From Helicobacter didelphidarum (lineage in GTDB: Bacteria; Campylobacterota; Campylobacteria; Campylobacterales; Helicobacteraceae): a stretch of DNA of 64,000 nt. Under the pieces are notes generated by a model. That model worked only from the letters and a program-made list of their open reading frames with translations, searched no databases and was not told the origin of the DNA. Both the position numbers and the translations under genes were made by a program. The stretch spans positions 1 to 64,000 of the forward strand of contig NZ_NXLQ01000009.1 in the NCBI RefSeq assembly GCF_003364195.1, given 5' to 3'. Shown piece by piece: positions 1 through 8,913 of the stretch. The number at the start of each line of letters is the position of its first letter. The stretch's first letter is position 1.

Positions 1-144
1 AACAATATGAGAGATTTCTTGAGCCATTATCTCATCTTCATGTCCTGCTTGATAACGATTGCCTATACTTGCCTCTGTGCTTGCACCACTAGAGATTAAG
101 CCTTGAGTTGAGCCTTCTATCTTAATATATGCTGGTTGTGCCAT
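1..144 (-). CDS. hcp: Hcp family type VI secretion tube protein (3' end outside window)
   Basis: The 48 visible N-terminal residues begin MAQPAYIKIEGSTQG and continue with a Gly/Ser-rich stretch and GHEDEIMAQE, which is the characteristic start of Hcp proteins of Helicobacter and Campylobacter type VI secretion systems. Hcp hexamers stack into the inner tube that is propelled out of the cell and are also shed into the medium. The start is fixed by CAAAGGA at 157-151 just upstream of the ATG and by the family start. The gene reads out of the left edge, so the remaining two thirds and the rest of any T6SS cluster are not visible. Neighbouring gpsA is a housekeeping gene, so this may be the edge of a T6SS island. 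Confidence 0.88.
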   Translation of the reverse strand, partial: MAQPAYIKIEGSTQGLISSGASTEASIGNRYQAGHEDEIMAQEISHIV

Positions 145-164
145 GATAAGTCCTTTGTGCTGAT

Positions 165-170
165 ATTATA
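165..170 (-). promoter_or_regulatory. Candidate -10 box of hcp
   Basis: On the minus strand a perfect TATAAT lies 21 bases upstream of the hcp ATG, with the Shine-Dalgarno CAAAGGA in between. Transcription would start near 158 and leave a very short leader. No clear -35 is seen, which is usual for Helicobacter sigma-80 promoters. Inferred from sequence only. Confidence 0.45.
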
Positions 171-224
171 GTAAGAGGATTATAACATAAAAAGGGTTGA
201 ATGATGATAGATTTCTGAATAATA

Positions 225-328
225 AGCTTCTTATAATAATCTTTTTTTAATGAAGATTCTTGCGAATAGATTTCTTAACAAGAGAGTCTTACAGATAAGC
301 TTCTTGTGATAGACTTTTATAAGAAGCT
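225..328. repeat. Inverted and degenerate direct repeats between hcp and gpsA
   Basis: AGCTTCTTATAA (225-236) is matched by its perfect inverse TTATAAGAAGCT (317-328), a 12-bp inverted repeat 80 bases apart. Between and beside the arms are imperfect direct copies of an AAG-x-TTCTT-xx-x-ATAGA pattern, near 222, 252 and 297. The region lies upstream of hcp and downstream of gpsA, so it could bind a regulator of hcp or terminate transcription. Function unknown. Confidence 0.4.
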
Positions 329-353
329 ATTTACAACATTATTGTGTTAAACT

Positions 354-1496
354 CTATCGCTTTGATAATAGATTCCGTAGCCCAATACTTACTTTACCAC
401 CATCAAGTATAGCTTGAACTTCAGAAGCAATAGGAGTATAAAGATTATGTTTTGTTGCAATCTCTGTAATGGATTTTGCACTATACACTCCTTCTGCAAT
501 TTCCCCTAACTCCTCTAAAATATCAGATAATTTTTTGTCTTTTGCTAAAGCAAAACCTACGCGATAATTACGCGACATAGTAGAATTTGAAGTAAGAAAT
601 AAGTCTCCACTGCCAGATAATCCTAAAAATGTTTTTGTTTTTGCTCCAAAAAACTTACCAAATCTTGCCATTTCTACAAGCCCACGAGATAAAAGCGAAG
701 CCTTAGCATTATTACCAAGTCCCAAACCATCGCAAATCCCACCAGCAATAGCAATTACATTCTTATATGCACCACAAATCTCAGCACCAATAACATCATG
801 TTGTACATAAGTTTTCATAAAATTTGGAAAGCAACTTGCATATTTTTTGCTTAAGACATCGTTATAAGAGTGAATAACAACAGCACAAGGAAGCCCAGCC
901 ATTACCTCTTTTGCAAAGCTAGGACCAGCAAGATAGCAAAGATTTTCTTTTGTAAAATAAGCTTCTAAAATGTCATTAACAAATGCACCGCTACCTTGTT
1001 CTATACCTTTACATGCAACAAGAATTTTCATATCTTCATAAAAAGGTTGCAAAAACACAGCATTTTCCAAAAAGGAACGCAAAAAAGCACTTGCAATAGC
1101 AATCAAGCAAAGCGGATTCTTAGTTTGATTGTAATATTGTCCAAACTCATTATAATCTAGTTGGATTGGCATATTTTCATTTTCTTTGGAATCTAAATCT
1201 AATTTATCCATAATTGTATTGGACATATTTTGTTTCACTGCGGATATTGATTCAGGTTGATTAGATAGTTTGCATTGAGTGTTTTTTATAATATTGAAAG
1301 ATTCTGATGGTTTTTTCGTGTTATTTAAATTTTGAGAGTTGAAATTATTGAGTAGGTTGTGATATTTTTTAGCAGATTCTATCCCAAAATGACTAAGATT
1401 CCTACGAGATAAAATAAAAACCCTATTTCTTTTGCTAAGTGCAAATGCAAGAGCCATTCCCCATGCACCGCCTCCAAATATAAAAATACATTGCAT
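354..1496 (-). CDS. gpsA: NAD(P)-dependent glycerol-3-phosphate dehydrogenase with a long insertion
   Basis: Reduces dihydroxyacetone phosphate to sn-glycerol 3-phosphate, the backbone for phospholipid synthesis, in the cytoplasm. The N-terminal Rossmann motif GGGAWGMALA (residues 8-17) binds the cofactor. The family motif LAGPSFAKEV, the catalytic-lysine region YKNVIAIAGG and the later GLSGSGDLFLT are all present. At 380 aa it is about 60-70 residues longer than typical GpsA. The excess is an Asn/Ser/Lys-rich stretch at about residues 45-125, where other family members have a short segment. The start codon overlaps the stop of the upstream small membrane-protein gene (TAATG), so the two are translationally coupled. 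The identification is secure; whether the insertion changes activity is unknown. Confidence 0.95.
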   Translation of the reverse strand: MQCIFIFGGGAWGMALAFALSKRNRVFILSRRNLSHFGIESAKKYHNLLNNFNSQNLNNTKKPSESFNIIKNTQCKLSNQPESISAVKQNMSNTIMDKLDLDSKENENMPIQLDYNEFGQYYNQTKNPLCLIAIASAFLRSFLENAVFLQPFYEDMKILVACKGIEQGSGAFVNDILEAYFTKENLCYLAGPSFAKEVMAGLPCAVVIHSYNDVLSKKYASCFPNFMKTYVQHDVIGAEICGAYKNVIAIAGGICDGLGLGNNAKASLLSRGLVEMARFGKFFGAKTKTFLGLSGSGDLFLTSNSTMSRNYRVGFALAKDKKLSDILEELGEIAEGVYSAKSITEIATKHNLYTPIASEVQAILDGGKVSIGLRNLLSKR

Positions 1497-1909
1497 TATT
1501 GTTCTCCTATCTCCAACAATAAATGTTTATCATTAATTTTTTCGATTTCTTGTTGCAAACGCATATTTTCTTCATACAAAAGATCTTTTTCTATGGTAAG
1601 TTTAGATATGGCACGACTTGTATAGTAAATATTGTTTGAGAGATAAATTTTTGGTATAAACACACTTAAAATTAAGAATAAAACACAAAATGCCATAATA
1701 AGATGAAATTTTGCTAATCCTTCCTCATTATGTGTAAAATTCATCAGCCCTTCTTTTTCATCATTTGAGATTCTCATGGAATCATTTTGAGAAATATCAT
1801 TGAAAGAATGCTTTTGTTTTTCTTGTGTCACATATTCTTTTTTATTTTGTTTTTTAGAATCTTGCATGTTTGCATGTTTATCATTTTGTCGCATAATAGT
1901 TCTTAGCAT
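1496..1909 (-). CDS. Small bitopic membrane protein, FtsL/DivIC-like topology
   Basis: A 137-residue protein with a charged Asn/Lys/Gln-rich cytoplasmic N-terminus of about 65 residues and one hydrophobic segment (about 71-92, FHLIMAFCVLFLILSVFIP). A heptad-like C-terminal segment follows (about 100-130, rich in Leu, Ile and Glu). That layout matches the small division proteins FtsL and DivIC, which are poorly conserved in sequence, but I cannot assign it by sequence alone. It shares one base with gpsA (TAATG) and is therefore probably co-translated with it. The start is uncertain: an internal Met at codon 6 is equally possible and neither has a strong ribosome-binding site. Confidence 0.6.
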   Translation of the reverse strand: MLRTIMRQNDKHANMQDSKKQNKKEYVTQEKQKHSFNDISQNDSMRISNDEKEGLMNFTHNEEGLAKFHLIMAFCVLFLILSVFIPKIYLSNNIYYTSRAISKLTIEKDLLYEENMRLQQEIEKINDKHLLLEIGEQ

Positions 1910-2145
1910 TTTATTTTAGTGATTTTACATAACGCCACTATTTAATTATTTTTTTGTATTATAGTAGAATATTATTATTTTTTCTAGAATCTTTTTAAGA
2001 ATAAAGTTTTTAGCAAAAAGATTTTTAAGAGATAGAGATACAATCAATGACTTTGCAAGACACTTTGATTGTATGATAAATGCTTTTCATATCCTAAAAG
2101 GCATGTAAAAGCACATATTATGTTCTTCTTAAGGAAGAAATGTTA

Positions 2146-2580
2146 CTAAGCAAGCTGGGCTTTCAACATCCAAATTGCTTTTTCTAGATGTGCGATTTGT
2201 GAATCTGCATATCCCTGCGTTGTTACATCATCTTTGCTACTTGCGGTTTTTGAAAGTTTTTGAAATTTAGAGAGAAAATATTTATAATCTTCTAAAATTG
2301 CCTCTAGAACTTCTTTTGATTTAAAATCTGATTTACTCTCTTCTTTAATCTTTGCAACACCAAGTGCCTCTTTAAGCGTTACGCACGGAATCTCGCCAAG
2401 TTGAATAATCCTTTCTGCTAAATCATCAAAAATTTCTGCAAATTCCTCATAGATTTTTTCTGTTGCACTATGCACTTGAGGAAAATCCTTGCCCTTTACA
2501 TTCCAATGAAAATTATGTACTTTCATAAAAAAGACCAGAGAATCGGCTTGCAACTGCTTTAAAATTTTCATTTGTTCCAT
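2146..2580 (-). CDS. napA: DNA-binding/iron-storage ferritin-like protein NapA (Dps family)
   Basis: Dps-family dodecameric miniferritin that oxidises and stores iron using peroxide and so protects the cell from Fenton damage. In H. pylori it is the neutrophil-activating protein. With the start used here it has 144 residues, exactly the length of H. pylori NapA. The inter-subunit ferroxidase ligands fall at the same numbers: His25 and His37, with Asp52 and Glu56 in FDDLAE. Met6 of the longest possible reading was chosen because GAGG lies just upstream and the alignment starts there; the extra five residues MRGVF have no counterpart. It is a monocistronic gene between the gpsA pair and dxr. 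Assignment very secure. Confidence 0.97.
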   Translation of the reverse strand: MEQMKILKQLQADSLVFFMKVHNFHWNVKGKDFPQVHSATEKIYEEFAEIFDDLAERIIQLGEIPCVTLKEALGVAKIKEESKSDFKSKEVLEAILEDYKYFLSKFQKLSKTASSKDDVTTQGYADSQIAHLEKAIWMLKAQLA

Positions 2581-2657
2581 AAAAACACCTCGCATAAAAT
2601 TAAAATATCTAGAAGTTTAACATACTTTCTGTAACTTTGCTATAATCTCTTTTATTC

Positions 2658-3980
2658 TTATTGATATTTTTTCAATAAGGCATTAGTATATTTTATAATT
2701 TCTTGTCTAAAACATAAAATGTCATTTAAAGTTTGGGGATATATCTCTTGTTCAAAATATAATAAAGCTTGTGGTATTACTTCAATAAATGCACCAAATG
2801 GGATTTTTGCATTTAAGAATAAATCTTGTAATATTTCATTGCTTGTGTTTAATACAATGCCTAAATGTGGTTTCTCAAGTAATAAATTCTTGTATCGCCA
2901 TAATGGGTAACGATTTGTATCAATTTCTTGAAATTGAATACCACATAATTCTTTTATGCCAATTTTTTGAATATTAAAATGTTCTTTTGCTTTTTTTGTG
3001 TCGAGTCCATACGCAATGGGCAAGCACATATCAGCATAGCTTATATAAGCATCTAAAGATCCATCATTACTTTCAACCAATGCATGCACGATGGAGCTTC
3101 GTTCGATAAGAGCGTGAATTTTAGTTGTGTTAAAGAGCCAAAAAGCTTCTAATGTTTCATAGAGTTTATTGACCAGACTCGCAGAATCTATTGTAATTTT
3201 TTTTCCCATATTCCATGTTGGATGTTTCAAAACATCATTTAACATTGCATGTGGAATTCTTTCAAGTGGAACATCTCGCAAAGCACCACCAGAAGCTGTA
3301 ATATAAAGTTGATAAAATTTCTTAAAAGAGTGCCTCAAATCGCGACTTATTTTATTTTTGTTTTTATTTGTAATACCATTGTTGCGGGTTATATTCTTAT
3401 TGTGATAGAGAGAATCTAAAGAATCATGCACCATATTATTGTGTAGCAATGCATACAGGCTAAAATGTTCGCTATCAATGGGAAAAATCCTTTGTAAAAG
3501 TAATGTATCCCAGCAATCATGCGATAAAGAATCTTGAAAAGTAGTATTATGTTTTTTAGAATTATGATTTATAGATTGTGGCACAAAATCTTGCAAGATT
3601 TTTTCTCTTAGTAATCCTCCAGCAATAACTAAAGATTCTTTATTAGCTAAGATAAGATTTTTTCCCAAGTCTAATGCGTTTAAACTAAATTGTAAACCAG
3701 CATATCCGACAACAGCGTTGAGAACCTTATGTGATTGACATTGTTGTAGCATTTTTATAATGCCTTCCTGCCCAACAAAGACTTTAGAATCAAATGGTTG
3801 CAATAAGTGTAGGGCAGATTCATCATTTATGCCAACAAACTTTGGATGGAATGTCTTAATTTGTTCATTTAAAAGTTTGATATTATTTCCACAAGATAGT
3901 GCTTCAATATTTATTGCAAATTGTTTAGCAACTTTTAAAGCATTCACACCAATGCTCCCTGTGCTACCAAGTATAACCAT
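2658..3980 (-). CDS. dxr: 1-deoxy-D-xylulose 5-phosphate reductoisomerase with insertions
   Basis: Second enzyme of the MEP pathway, converting deoxyxylulose phosphate to methylerythritol phosphate with NADPH and a divalent metal. The NADPH loop GSTGSIGVNALKVA is at residues 5-18. NKESLVIAGG, the metal-ligand segment IDSEHF, ITASGGALRD and IDSASLVNKLYE (substrate loop) follow in order. It has 440 residues against roughly 370-390 for the family. The surplus lies between about residues 130 and 222, interrupting the stretch from NKESLVIAGG to ITASGGALRD. The inserted sequence is Asn/His/Ser/Lys-rich and includes several Asp-Ser pairs. AAAGG precedes the ATG. IspE of the same pathway is also in this window, at 46-47 kb. 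Confidence 0.95.
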   Translation of the reverse strand: MVILGSTGSIGVNALKVAKQFAINIEALSCGNNIKLLNEQIKTFHPKFVGINDESALHLLQPFDSKVFVGQEGIIKMLQQCQSHKVLNAVVGYAGLQFSLNALDLGKNLILANKESLVIAGGLLREKILQDFVPQSINHNSKKHNTTFQDSLSHDCWDTLLLQRIFPIDSEHFSLYALLHNNMVHDSLDSLYHNKNITRNNGITNKNKNKISRDLRHSFKKFYQLYITASGGALRDVPLERIPHAMLNDVLKHPTWNMGKKITIDSASLVNKLYETLEAFWLFNTTKIHALIERSSIVHALVESNDGSLDAYISYADMCLPIAYGLDTKKAKEHFNIQKIGIKELCGIQFQEIDTNRYPLWRYKNLLLEKPHLGIVLNTSNEILQDLFLNAKIPFGAFIEVIPQALLYFEQEIYPQTLNDILCFRQEIIKYTNALLKKYQ

Positions 3981-4361
3981 TTTTTGCCTTTAGATTTTAT
4001 AATTTTTAATTATTTAATTATTTATAACTCTATATTGTGCCACATTAACCAAAGAAAATCAAGTTTTTCATATCAAGTCTGAAAAGTTTAATAAAATATT
4101 TAATAGGTATCAAAAATAAAAGTATTCTCAATTTTTATAGGATAAAAAATCCCATTTCTTTTTCTTTTTTCTATTATTTCTATCAAAATACGATACAATT
4201 AGTATTTATAGAATCTCAAATAATAGTTTTTTGTCTTTAGATAAAATAAATATTATAAATATTGCAATATATTGAAAATGTAAAGGTGCAAACATCCTTA
4301 TGAATAAAAAAATTTCATACAATTTTTGCAAATATATAACCCTTTTTTACTATGGTATAAT
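3981..4361. other. AT-rich divergent intergenic region, dxr / LytM-like gene
   Basis: 381 bases of very AT-rich DNA between divergently read genes, so it should hold promoters for both. A TATAAT at 4356-4361 touches the ATG of the rightward gene. If it is a true -10 box, transcription would begin inside the annotated start and the real start codon would lie further in. Otherwise I see no ORF, hairpin or repeat in it. Confidence 0.4.
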
Positions 4362-5789
4362 ATGCAACGATTAATCTTTAGTTCTTTTGCGATTATCTTT
4401 TTTTTTCTTATTTATTTTCTTTTAAACTCCACAAACTTTGAACGTATTAATCCCACAGTCCAACTTTCTGTTGTTAAGGATAAGTATATCACTTATTTGG
4501 TTGATACTTCATTTTATAATCCTGAAAATGACATTAAGTTGAATGCTTTTGATTCAAGTGGTCTTTCTTCATATAGCGTGAAAGTTACTAATAGTCGCGG
4601 TGAAGTCCTACTTGAAAATAAGGAGATTTTATTAAGGAAGTCCAAAAAGCTTGAAGTAACACTTCCCAAGCTTTCAAACCTCAAAAATGGAGATGAAATA
4701 CTTTACAGCGTAAGCGTATATGATTGGAGCAATGCAAATTTTTTTAAAGGCAATAAAACTAATATTACAAGAAGACTTATTATTAATACACTTGCACCAC
4801 AAATCCAAATTGTTGCAACTTCGGAGCAAATTACCCATGGTGGAAGTGCTTTAATTGCTTTTACAGTAAGAGATTTAGCCCAACATAAACAACAAGATGA
4901 TAAGCAAAATGAGGGAATCGATAAAGTTATTGTAAGCAACGGACAAAATAACTTTGAAGCCTTTCCATTTATTAATGCACAAGGAAAACTCATTTATATT
5001 TCACTTATTGCATGGCCAATTACAAATACTTTCTTTGAGGGAAAAATACAAGTATTTGATAAAGCAATGAACGAACAAAATGTTATGATACCAATTAGCA
5101 CAAATATTAATCAGATGCGTAGAAAATTGAATTTTGTAATTAATGAAAAATACCTTAGTAAAATTATCAAGAAGCTTGAAGAAAATACAATGATTCCAAA
5201 TGATTTGGCTACGGATATTGAAAAATTCCAATTTTTTAATGAATCTATTCGTTCTCAAGATAATCAAAGAGTAGTAAGCTTTTTTCAAATTCTCAAACAC
5301 ACAAAAGTTAAAGAAAATATTACTCGTTTGAATGCTTTTGTTCCAATTTCAAACTCAACAATAAGTGGAAGATTTGGTGATGAATATACCTACAAATATC
5401 AAAAAGATATAGTGGGTACCAGCACACGTTTTGGTATTGTTCTGTTTAACAATGAAGATTCTGCTGTGATAAGTAGTAATAGTGGCGAAGTAGCTTTTAT
5501 AGGAAATCTCGGAGAATATGGTAACCTTATTGCACTCAACCATGCTTTTGGGCTTAGCACGATTTATGGTTATTTAAAAGAGTTACCAAATATTCCGGAA
5601 AATATAGAATCGCTTGATACTATTGGTTATACTGGGCAAAGTGGATTTGCAACAACTAATAGTGTATATTTTGCAACTCTTGTGCAAGGATATTTTGTTA
5701 ATCCACAAGAATGGATGAATCCAGAGTGGGTAAATACGAACATTAATCATGTGTTAGAAAAAGTACAACACTTTGGGGTAAGAAATTAG
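4362..5789 (+). CDS. Membrane-anchored M23/LytM-fold protein lacking zinc ligands
   Basis: A 475-residue protein with an N-terminal signal anchor (about 5-23, LIFSSFAIIFFFLIYFLLN), a large periplasmic region of beta-rich Ig-like character (about 25-250), and a C-terminal LytM (peptidase M23) fold at about 330-450. The fold is recognisable from the order RFGDEY, GEVAFIGNLGEYGNLIALNH, GLSTIYGYL, IGYTGQSG and VNPQEW. The HxxxD, HxH-type and LHF ligand positions of active LytM peptidases read TRFGIV, YGYL and SVYF, so most zinc ligands are gone. Family knowledge (EnvC, NlpD, H. pylori Csd2) says such degenerate LytM domains activate or scaffold other cell-wall hydrolases. A TTG start 36 bases upstream is possible, but the ATG places the signal anchor first. 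Confidence 0.8.
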   Translation: MQRLIFSSFAIIFFFLIYFLLNSTNFERINPTVQLSVVKDKYITYLVDTSFYNPENDIKLNAFDSSGLSSYSVKVTNSRGEVLLENKEILLRKSKKLEVTLPKLSNLKNGDEILYSVSVYDWSNANFFKGNKTNITRRLIINTLAPQIQIVATSEQITHGGSALIAFTVRDLAQHKQQDDKQNEGIDKVIVSNGQNNFEAFPFINAQGKLIYISLIAWPITNTFFEGKIQVFDKAMNEQNVMIPISTNINQMRRKLNFVINEKYLSKIIKKLEENTMIPNDLATDIEKFQFFNESIRSQDNQRVVSFFQILKHTKVKENITRLNAFVPISNSTISGRFGDEYTYKYQKDIVGTSTRFGIVLFNNEDSAVISSNSGEVAFIGNLGEYGNLIALNHAFGLSTIYGYLKELPNIPENIESLDTIGYTGQSGFATTNSVYFATLVQGYFVNPQEWMNPEWVNTNINHVLEKVQHFGVRN

Positions 5790-5829
5790 ATCAATTCTTT
5801 ATTACAGATTGGCTTTTTATACATTTTTA

Positions 5830-5843
5830 GATTCTGTGGAATC
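5830..5843. terminator. Short inverted repeat between convergent genes
   Basis: GATTC-TGTG-GAATC forms a 5-bp hairpin with a 4-base loop in the 74-base gap where the LytM-like gene and argC converge. It is an inverted pair of the window's over-represented GATTC/GAATC motif. Weak alone as a terminator, but placed where one is expected. Confidence 0.3.
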
Positions 5844-5863
5844 CCTCAGAATGTCCGATATTA

Positions 5864-6913
5864 TCAAGGGAACATAGCAATATTCTTAAGTGCTTTATTT
5901 TCATCATAGCCAAAACGTAAATTAAGATTTTGTATAGCCTGTCCCGCAGCACCTTTAATGAGATTATCGATTGCCCCCATCATAATTACGCGTTTATTTC
6001 GAGAATCTAATCGCACACTTACATCAGTAAAATTACTTCCTCTTACCCATCTTGTTTGCGGTGGTGTGCCATTTTCAAGAACTCTTACAAAATATTTATC
6101 ATAATAAAATTGTTTGTATATATTATCTAAATCTCTCTGTGTGATTGAAGCATAATGAGATTCTAAATTAGCATATGCAGTAATTAAAATCCCTCGATTC
6201 ATGGGTATTAAATGTGGTGTAAAACTTATTGTAATGTCGTGTTTTGCAATATTTGAAAGATTTTGTTCTATTTCTGCTGTATGACGATGATTAATTAAAC
6301 CATAAGCTTTTATATTCTCATTTACTTCACAAAATAAATTATCAAGTTTTGCACTTCTGCCAGCTCCAGAAACACCACTTTTTGCATCAATGATAATGCT
6401 TTTTGTATCAATAATCTTTTGTTGTAAGAGGGGGGCAATGCTAAGTGTGCTACAAGTTGGGTAACAACCCGGATTTGCTATGAGTTGTGCATGTTGTATC
6501 GCAGTTTTGTTTAATTCGCATAAACCATATACAGAATCTGCCAACAACTCAAGATTTTCATGAACAAAATGATAATACTCTTGATATTTCAATGGATTTT
6601 TCAAGCGAAAGTCTGCGGAAAGGTCAATTACAACGCACTGCTTGAGAATTTCTTTATGAAGAATTTTTACAAGAAATTCATGTGGTGTTGCAGTAATAAT
6701 ACAATCGCACTGCGTGGCGACTTCATGAAGGCTAAGATTTTGCATTGTCATATCATTAATGTCATAAAAATTTCCAAGTGTTGTGCCAATAGATTGACCT
6801 GCATTTGTGTTGCCACCAAGATAGACTACTTCTACTTCATCATGAGTCTGCAAGATTCTCAAAACTTCGCTACCACCATAACCACTTGCTCCAATGACTG
6901 CAACTTTTGTCAT
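5864..6913 (-). CDS. argC: N-acetyl-gamma-glutamyl-phosphate reductase
   Basis: Third step of arginine biosynthesis: NADPH-dependent reduction of N-acetylglutamyl phosphate to the semialdehyde. The N-terminal nucleotide loop GASGYGGSEVLRIL (residues 8-21), the active-site cysteine at position 150 in IANPGCYPT, the SGVSGAGR loop and the NHRHTAEIEQ histidines are all present. Its 349-residue length is normal, and no insertion is seen, unlike several neighbouring enzymes. The start is supported by an exceptionally G-rich ribosome-binding site (GGGGGGAG) six bases before the ATG. No other arginine gene is nearby, so the gene stands alone, divergent from hemL. Confidence 0.96.
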   Translation of the reverse strand: MTKVAVIGASGYGGSEVLRILQTHDEVEVVYLGGNTNAGQSIGTTLGNFYDINDMTMQNLSLHEVATQCDCIITATPHEFLVKILHKEILKQCVVIDLSADFRLKNPLKYQEYYHFVHENLELLADSVYGLCELNKTAIQHAQLIANPGCYPTCSTLSIAPLLQQKIIDTKSIIIDAKSGVSGAGRSAKLDNLFCEVNENIKAYGLINHRHTAEIEQNLSNIAKHDITISFTPHLIPMNRGILITAYANLESHYASITQRDLDNIYKQFYYDKYFVRVLENGTPPQTRWVRGSNFTDVSVRLDSRNKRVIMMGAIDNLIKGAAGQAIQNLNLRFGYDENKALKNIAMFP

Positions 6914-7016
6914 ATCTCCCCCCTTTTTTCTTTTTATAGTTAGGTTTTTTGAAATACGAATTGAATTTTACTCGAAAAAAATAAAAATTTTCTAAAAATT
7001 AGGAATATTTTTGAGC

Positions 7017-7043
7017 TTTGGGTAGAGAATCTTTTTACCCAAA
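7017..7043. promoter_or_regulatory. Perfect 8-bp inverted repeat in the argC/hemL divergent region
   Basis: TTTGGGTA (7017-7024) and TACCCAAA (7036-7043) are perfect inverse copies separated by 11 bases. The repeat lies about midway between the divergent argC and hemL starts, where a shared operator would be expected. It is G+C-richer than its surroundings. It could equally be a transcript hairpin. Function inferred. Confidence 0.4.
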
Positions 7044-7147
7044 TGTATTCTGTGGTTTATTAAAAATGCAAAAGCATAGTATTTTTGAAAAATAAATATT
7101 GTAAAACAAAGAAAAGTTTGTTAGAATCACCACATTGAGTCTTGTAA

Positions 7148-7169
7148 GATTCTATAAGTTAGTAGAATC
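7148..7169 (+). promoter_or_regulatory. Hairpin just upstream of the hemL ribosome-binding site
   Basis: GATTCTA (7148-7154) and TAGAATC (7163-7169) form a perfect 7-bp stem with an 8-base loop, ending 12 bases before the AAAGGGA of hemL. It is an inverted pair of the AGATTCT motif. It may lie in the hemL leader and affect translation, or be an uptake-type repeat. Confidence 0.4.
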
Positions 7170-7191
7170 GAAATTATACAAAAGGGAAACA

Positions 7192-8490
7192 ATGCAACAA
7201 ATACTACATAGCATCAATGATTTTAATGAAGCAAAGCAAGTAATTCCAGGTGGGGTAAATTCCCCTGTTCGTGCATTTGGTAGTGTTGGTGGTACACCAA
7301 GATTTATTAAAGAAGGTAAAGGTGCATATCTGATTGATGAAGATGGAAACTCTTATGTCGATTTTGTCCAAAGTTATGGTCCTTTGATTCTTGGGCATAG
7401 TCATGAAATTGTTGTTAGAGAGATTGTTAAAGCTGTTCATAAAGGATTAAGCTATGGTGCACCAACAGAACTTGAGACAAGTCTTGCAAAAGAAATTATT
7501 AGTGTATGCGAAGGTGTTGAGAAAATTCGCCTTGTCAATAGTGGCACAGAGGCAACCATGAGTGCTATTCGCCTTGCTCGTGCTTTTAGTGGGAAAGATG
7601 ATATTATTAAATTTGAGGGTTGCTATCATGGACATAGCGATAGTTTGTTGGTAAAAGGTGGTAGCGGACTTGCTACATTTGGTGAAACAAGCTCTAAGGG
7701 TGTTATAGCTGATATTACAAAACATACACTTGTAGCAAAATATAATAGCTTAGATTCTGTGCGGGAGTGCTTAAGGTTAAGCAAAAATGTAGGGGCAATC
7801 ATTGTTGAACCAATTGCTGGAAATATGGGATTAGTTCCGGCAACAAAAGATTTTTTACAGGGACTTCGTGAATTATGCGATAAGGAAAATATCGTTTTAA
7901 TTCTTGATGAGGTTATGAGTGGATTTCGTGCGAGCTTCAAAGGTTCTTACCCATTTTATGGTGTGCAAGGAGATTTATGCACACTTGGTAAAGTCATCGG
8001 CGGAGGTATGCCACTTGCCGCATTTGGTGGAAGATCAGACATTATGGATATGCTTTCACCTGTTGGTGGTGTATATCAAGCAGGGACATTAAGTGGAAAT
8101 CCAATTGCAGTAACTGCAGGACTTGCTACTCTTGGGGTGATTAAGCAAGATTTAAACCTTTATACACATTTAGAGAATCTTGCAAATCGTTTTGTTAATG
8201 GATTCCAAGAAATTGCAATGCAATATCATATTGCATTGCAAACATCTGTTCGTGGGAGTATGATAGGATTCTTTTTTGCACAAGATTCTGTGTATGATTG
8301 GGATAGTGCAGCAAAAGCGGATACTCAATTTTATTCAATTTTTCATGCAAAAATGCTTGAGAAAGGTGTGAATTTCGCTCCGTCTCAATTTGAAACAAGC
8401 TTCCTTTGTGCACCATTTAATAATGATATTATAGATTCTGTTTTAGTAAAAATTGAGGAATCTTTTAAGGAGATAAAGGCAGGGCAATAA
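7192..8490 (+). CDS. hemL: Glutamate-1-semialdehyde 2,1-aminomutase
   Basis: Pyridoxal-phosphate enzyme that converts glutamate-1-semialdehyde to 5-aminolevulinate in the C5 route to haem. The order [18 protein letters not shown]-like [33 protein letters not shown] and the PLP-lysine segment [11 protein letters not shown] (lysine near residue 265) is diagnostic. The length of 432 aa is normal. The start at 7192 was preferred over an upstream in-frame start at 7135 because AAAGGGA sits eight bases before it and the family begins near here. The extra upstream codons overlap the leader hairpin. hemE of the same pathway is at 49.5 kb, unlinked. Confidence 0.97.
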   Translation: MQQILHSINDFNEAKQVIPGGVNSPVRAFGSVGGTPRFIKEGKGAYLIDEDGNSYVDFVQSYGPLILGHSHEIVVREIVKAVHKGLSYGAPTELETSLAKEIISVCEGVEKIRLVNSGTEATMSAIRLARAFSGKDDIIKFEGCYHGHSDSLLVKGGSGLATFGETSSKGVIADITKHTLVAKYNSLDSVRECLRLSKNVGAIIVEPIAGNMGLVPATKDFLQGLRELCDKENIVLILDEVMSGFRASFKGSYPFYGVQGDLCTLGKVIGGGMPLAAFGGRSDIMDMLSPVGGVYQAGTLSGNPIAVTAGLATLGVIKQDLNLYTHLENLANRFVNGFQEIAMQYHIALQTSVRGSMIGFFFAQDSVYDWDSAAKADTQFYSIFHAKMLEKGVNFAPSQFETSFLCAPFNNDIIDSVLVKIEESFKEIKAGQ

Positions 8491-8913
8491 AATTGCATAG
8501 TTTATTTATTCCATTAAAGCAGAATACTAGATAGCTACAAGAGAATTTTTAAGATTTTCTGTAACTATTACATTAAGTTTTTAGGATAAATTAAGACAAG
8601 ATTTCAGCAAATATGCTTACATAATTTTTAATGTATTCTATAATTATTTGATATGAGATTTTACATCATAATATGACATTATTTGCAGGAAATAAAGAGT
8701 TTTTGCATTGTAGGTAACTCTTATTTACAATACAACCTCTTTCAAAGTATGCTATAATTTGCTTATTTTATTAGGATTATTTTAAGTAAAGTAGCAGCTC
8801 AATTTATTCTTTAATAATGCTAAAAAATTTAAAAGTTCTTATACAAAAATTATGGTAAATAGTATTTGTAAAAAATGGAATATAAGTCTTGCAATAGAGC
8901 AATGAGGATGATA
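8491..8913. other. 423-base non-coding region after hemL
   Basis: AT-rich and without a supported ORF. A TATAAT at 8753-8758 (context GCTATAATTTG) is a candidate -10 box for the following small periplasmic gene, giving a leader of about 150 bases. No clear terminator for hemL was found. An in-frame start at 8875 exists but lacks a ribosome-binding site. Confidence 0.35.

Noticed and set aside
354-3980. Inteins or group II introns to explain the insertions in gpsA and dxr
   Set aside because: The insertions are low-complexity and lack intein splice-junction residues or endonuclease motifs, and reading frames are continuous.
4356-4361. TATAAT touching the ATG of the LytM-like gene, as a promoter
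   Set aside because: Transcription would begin inside the coding region and no downstream start with a ribosome-binding site was evident, so it is kept only as a note, not a promoter call.
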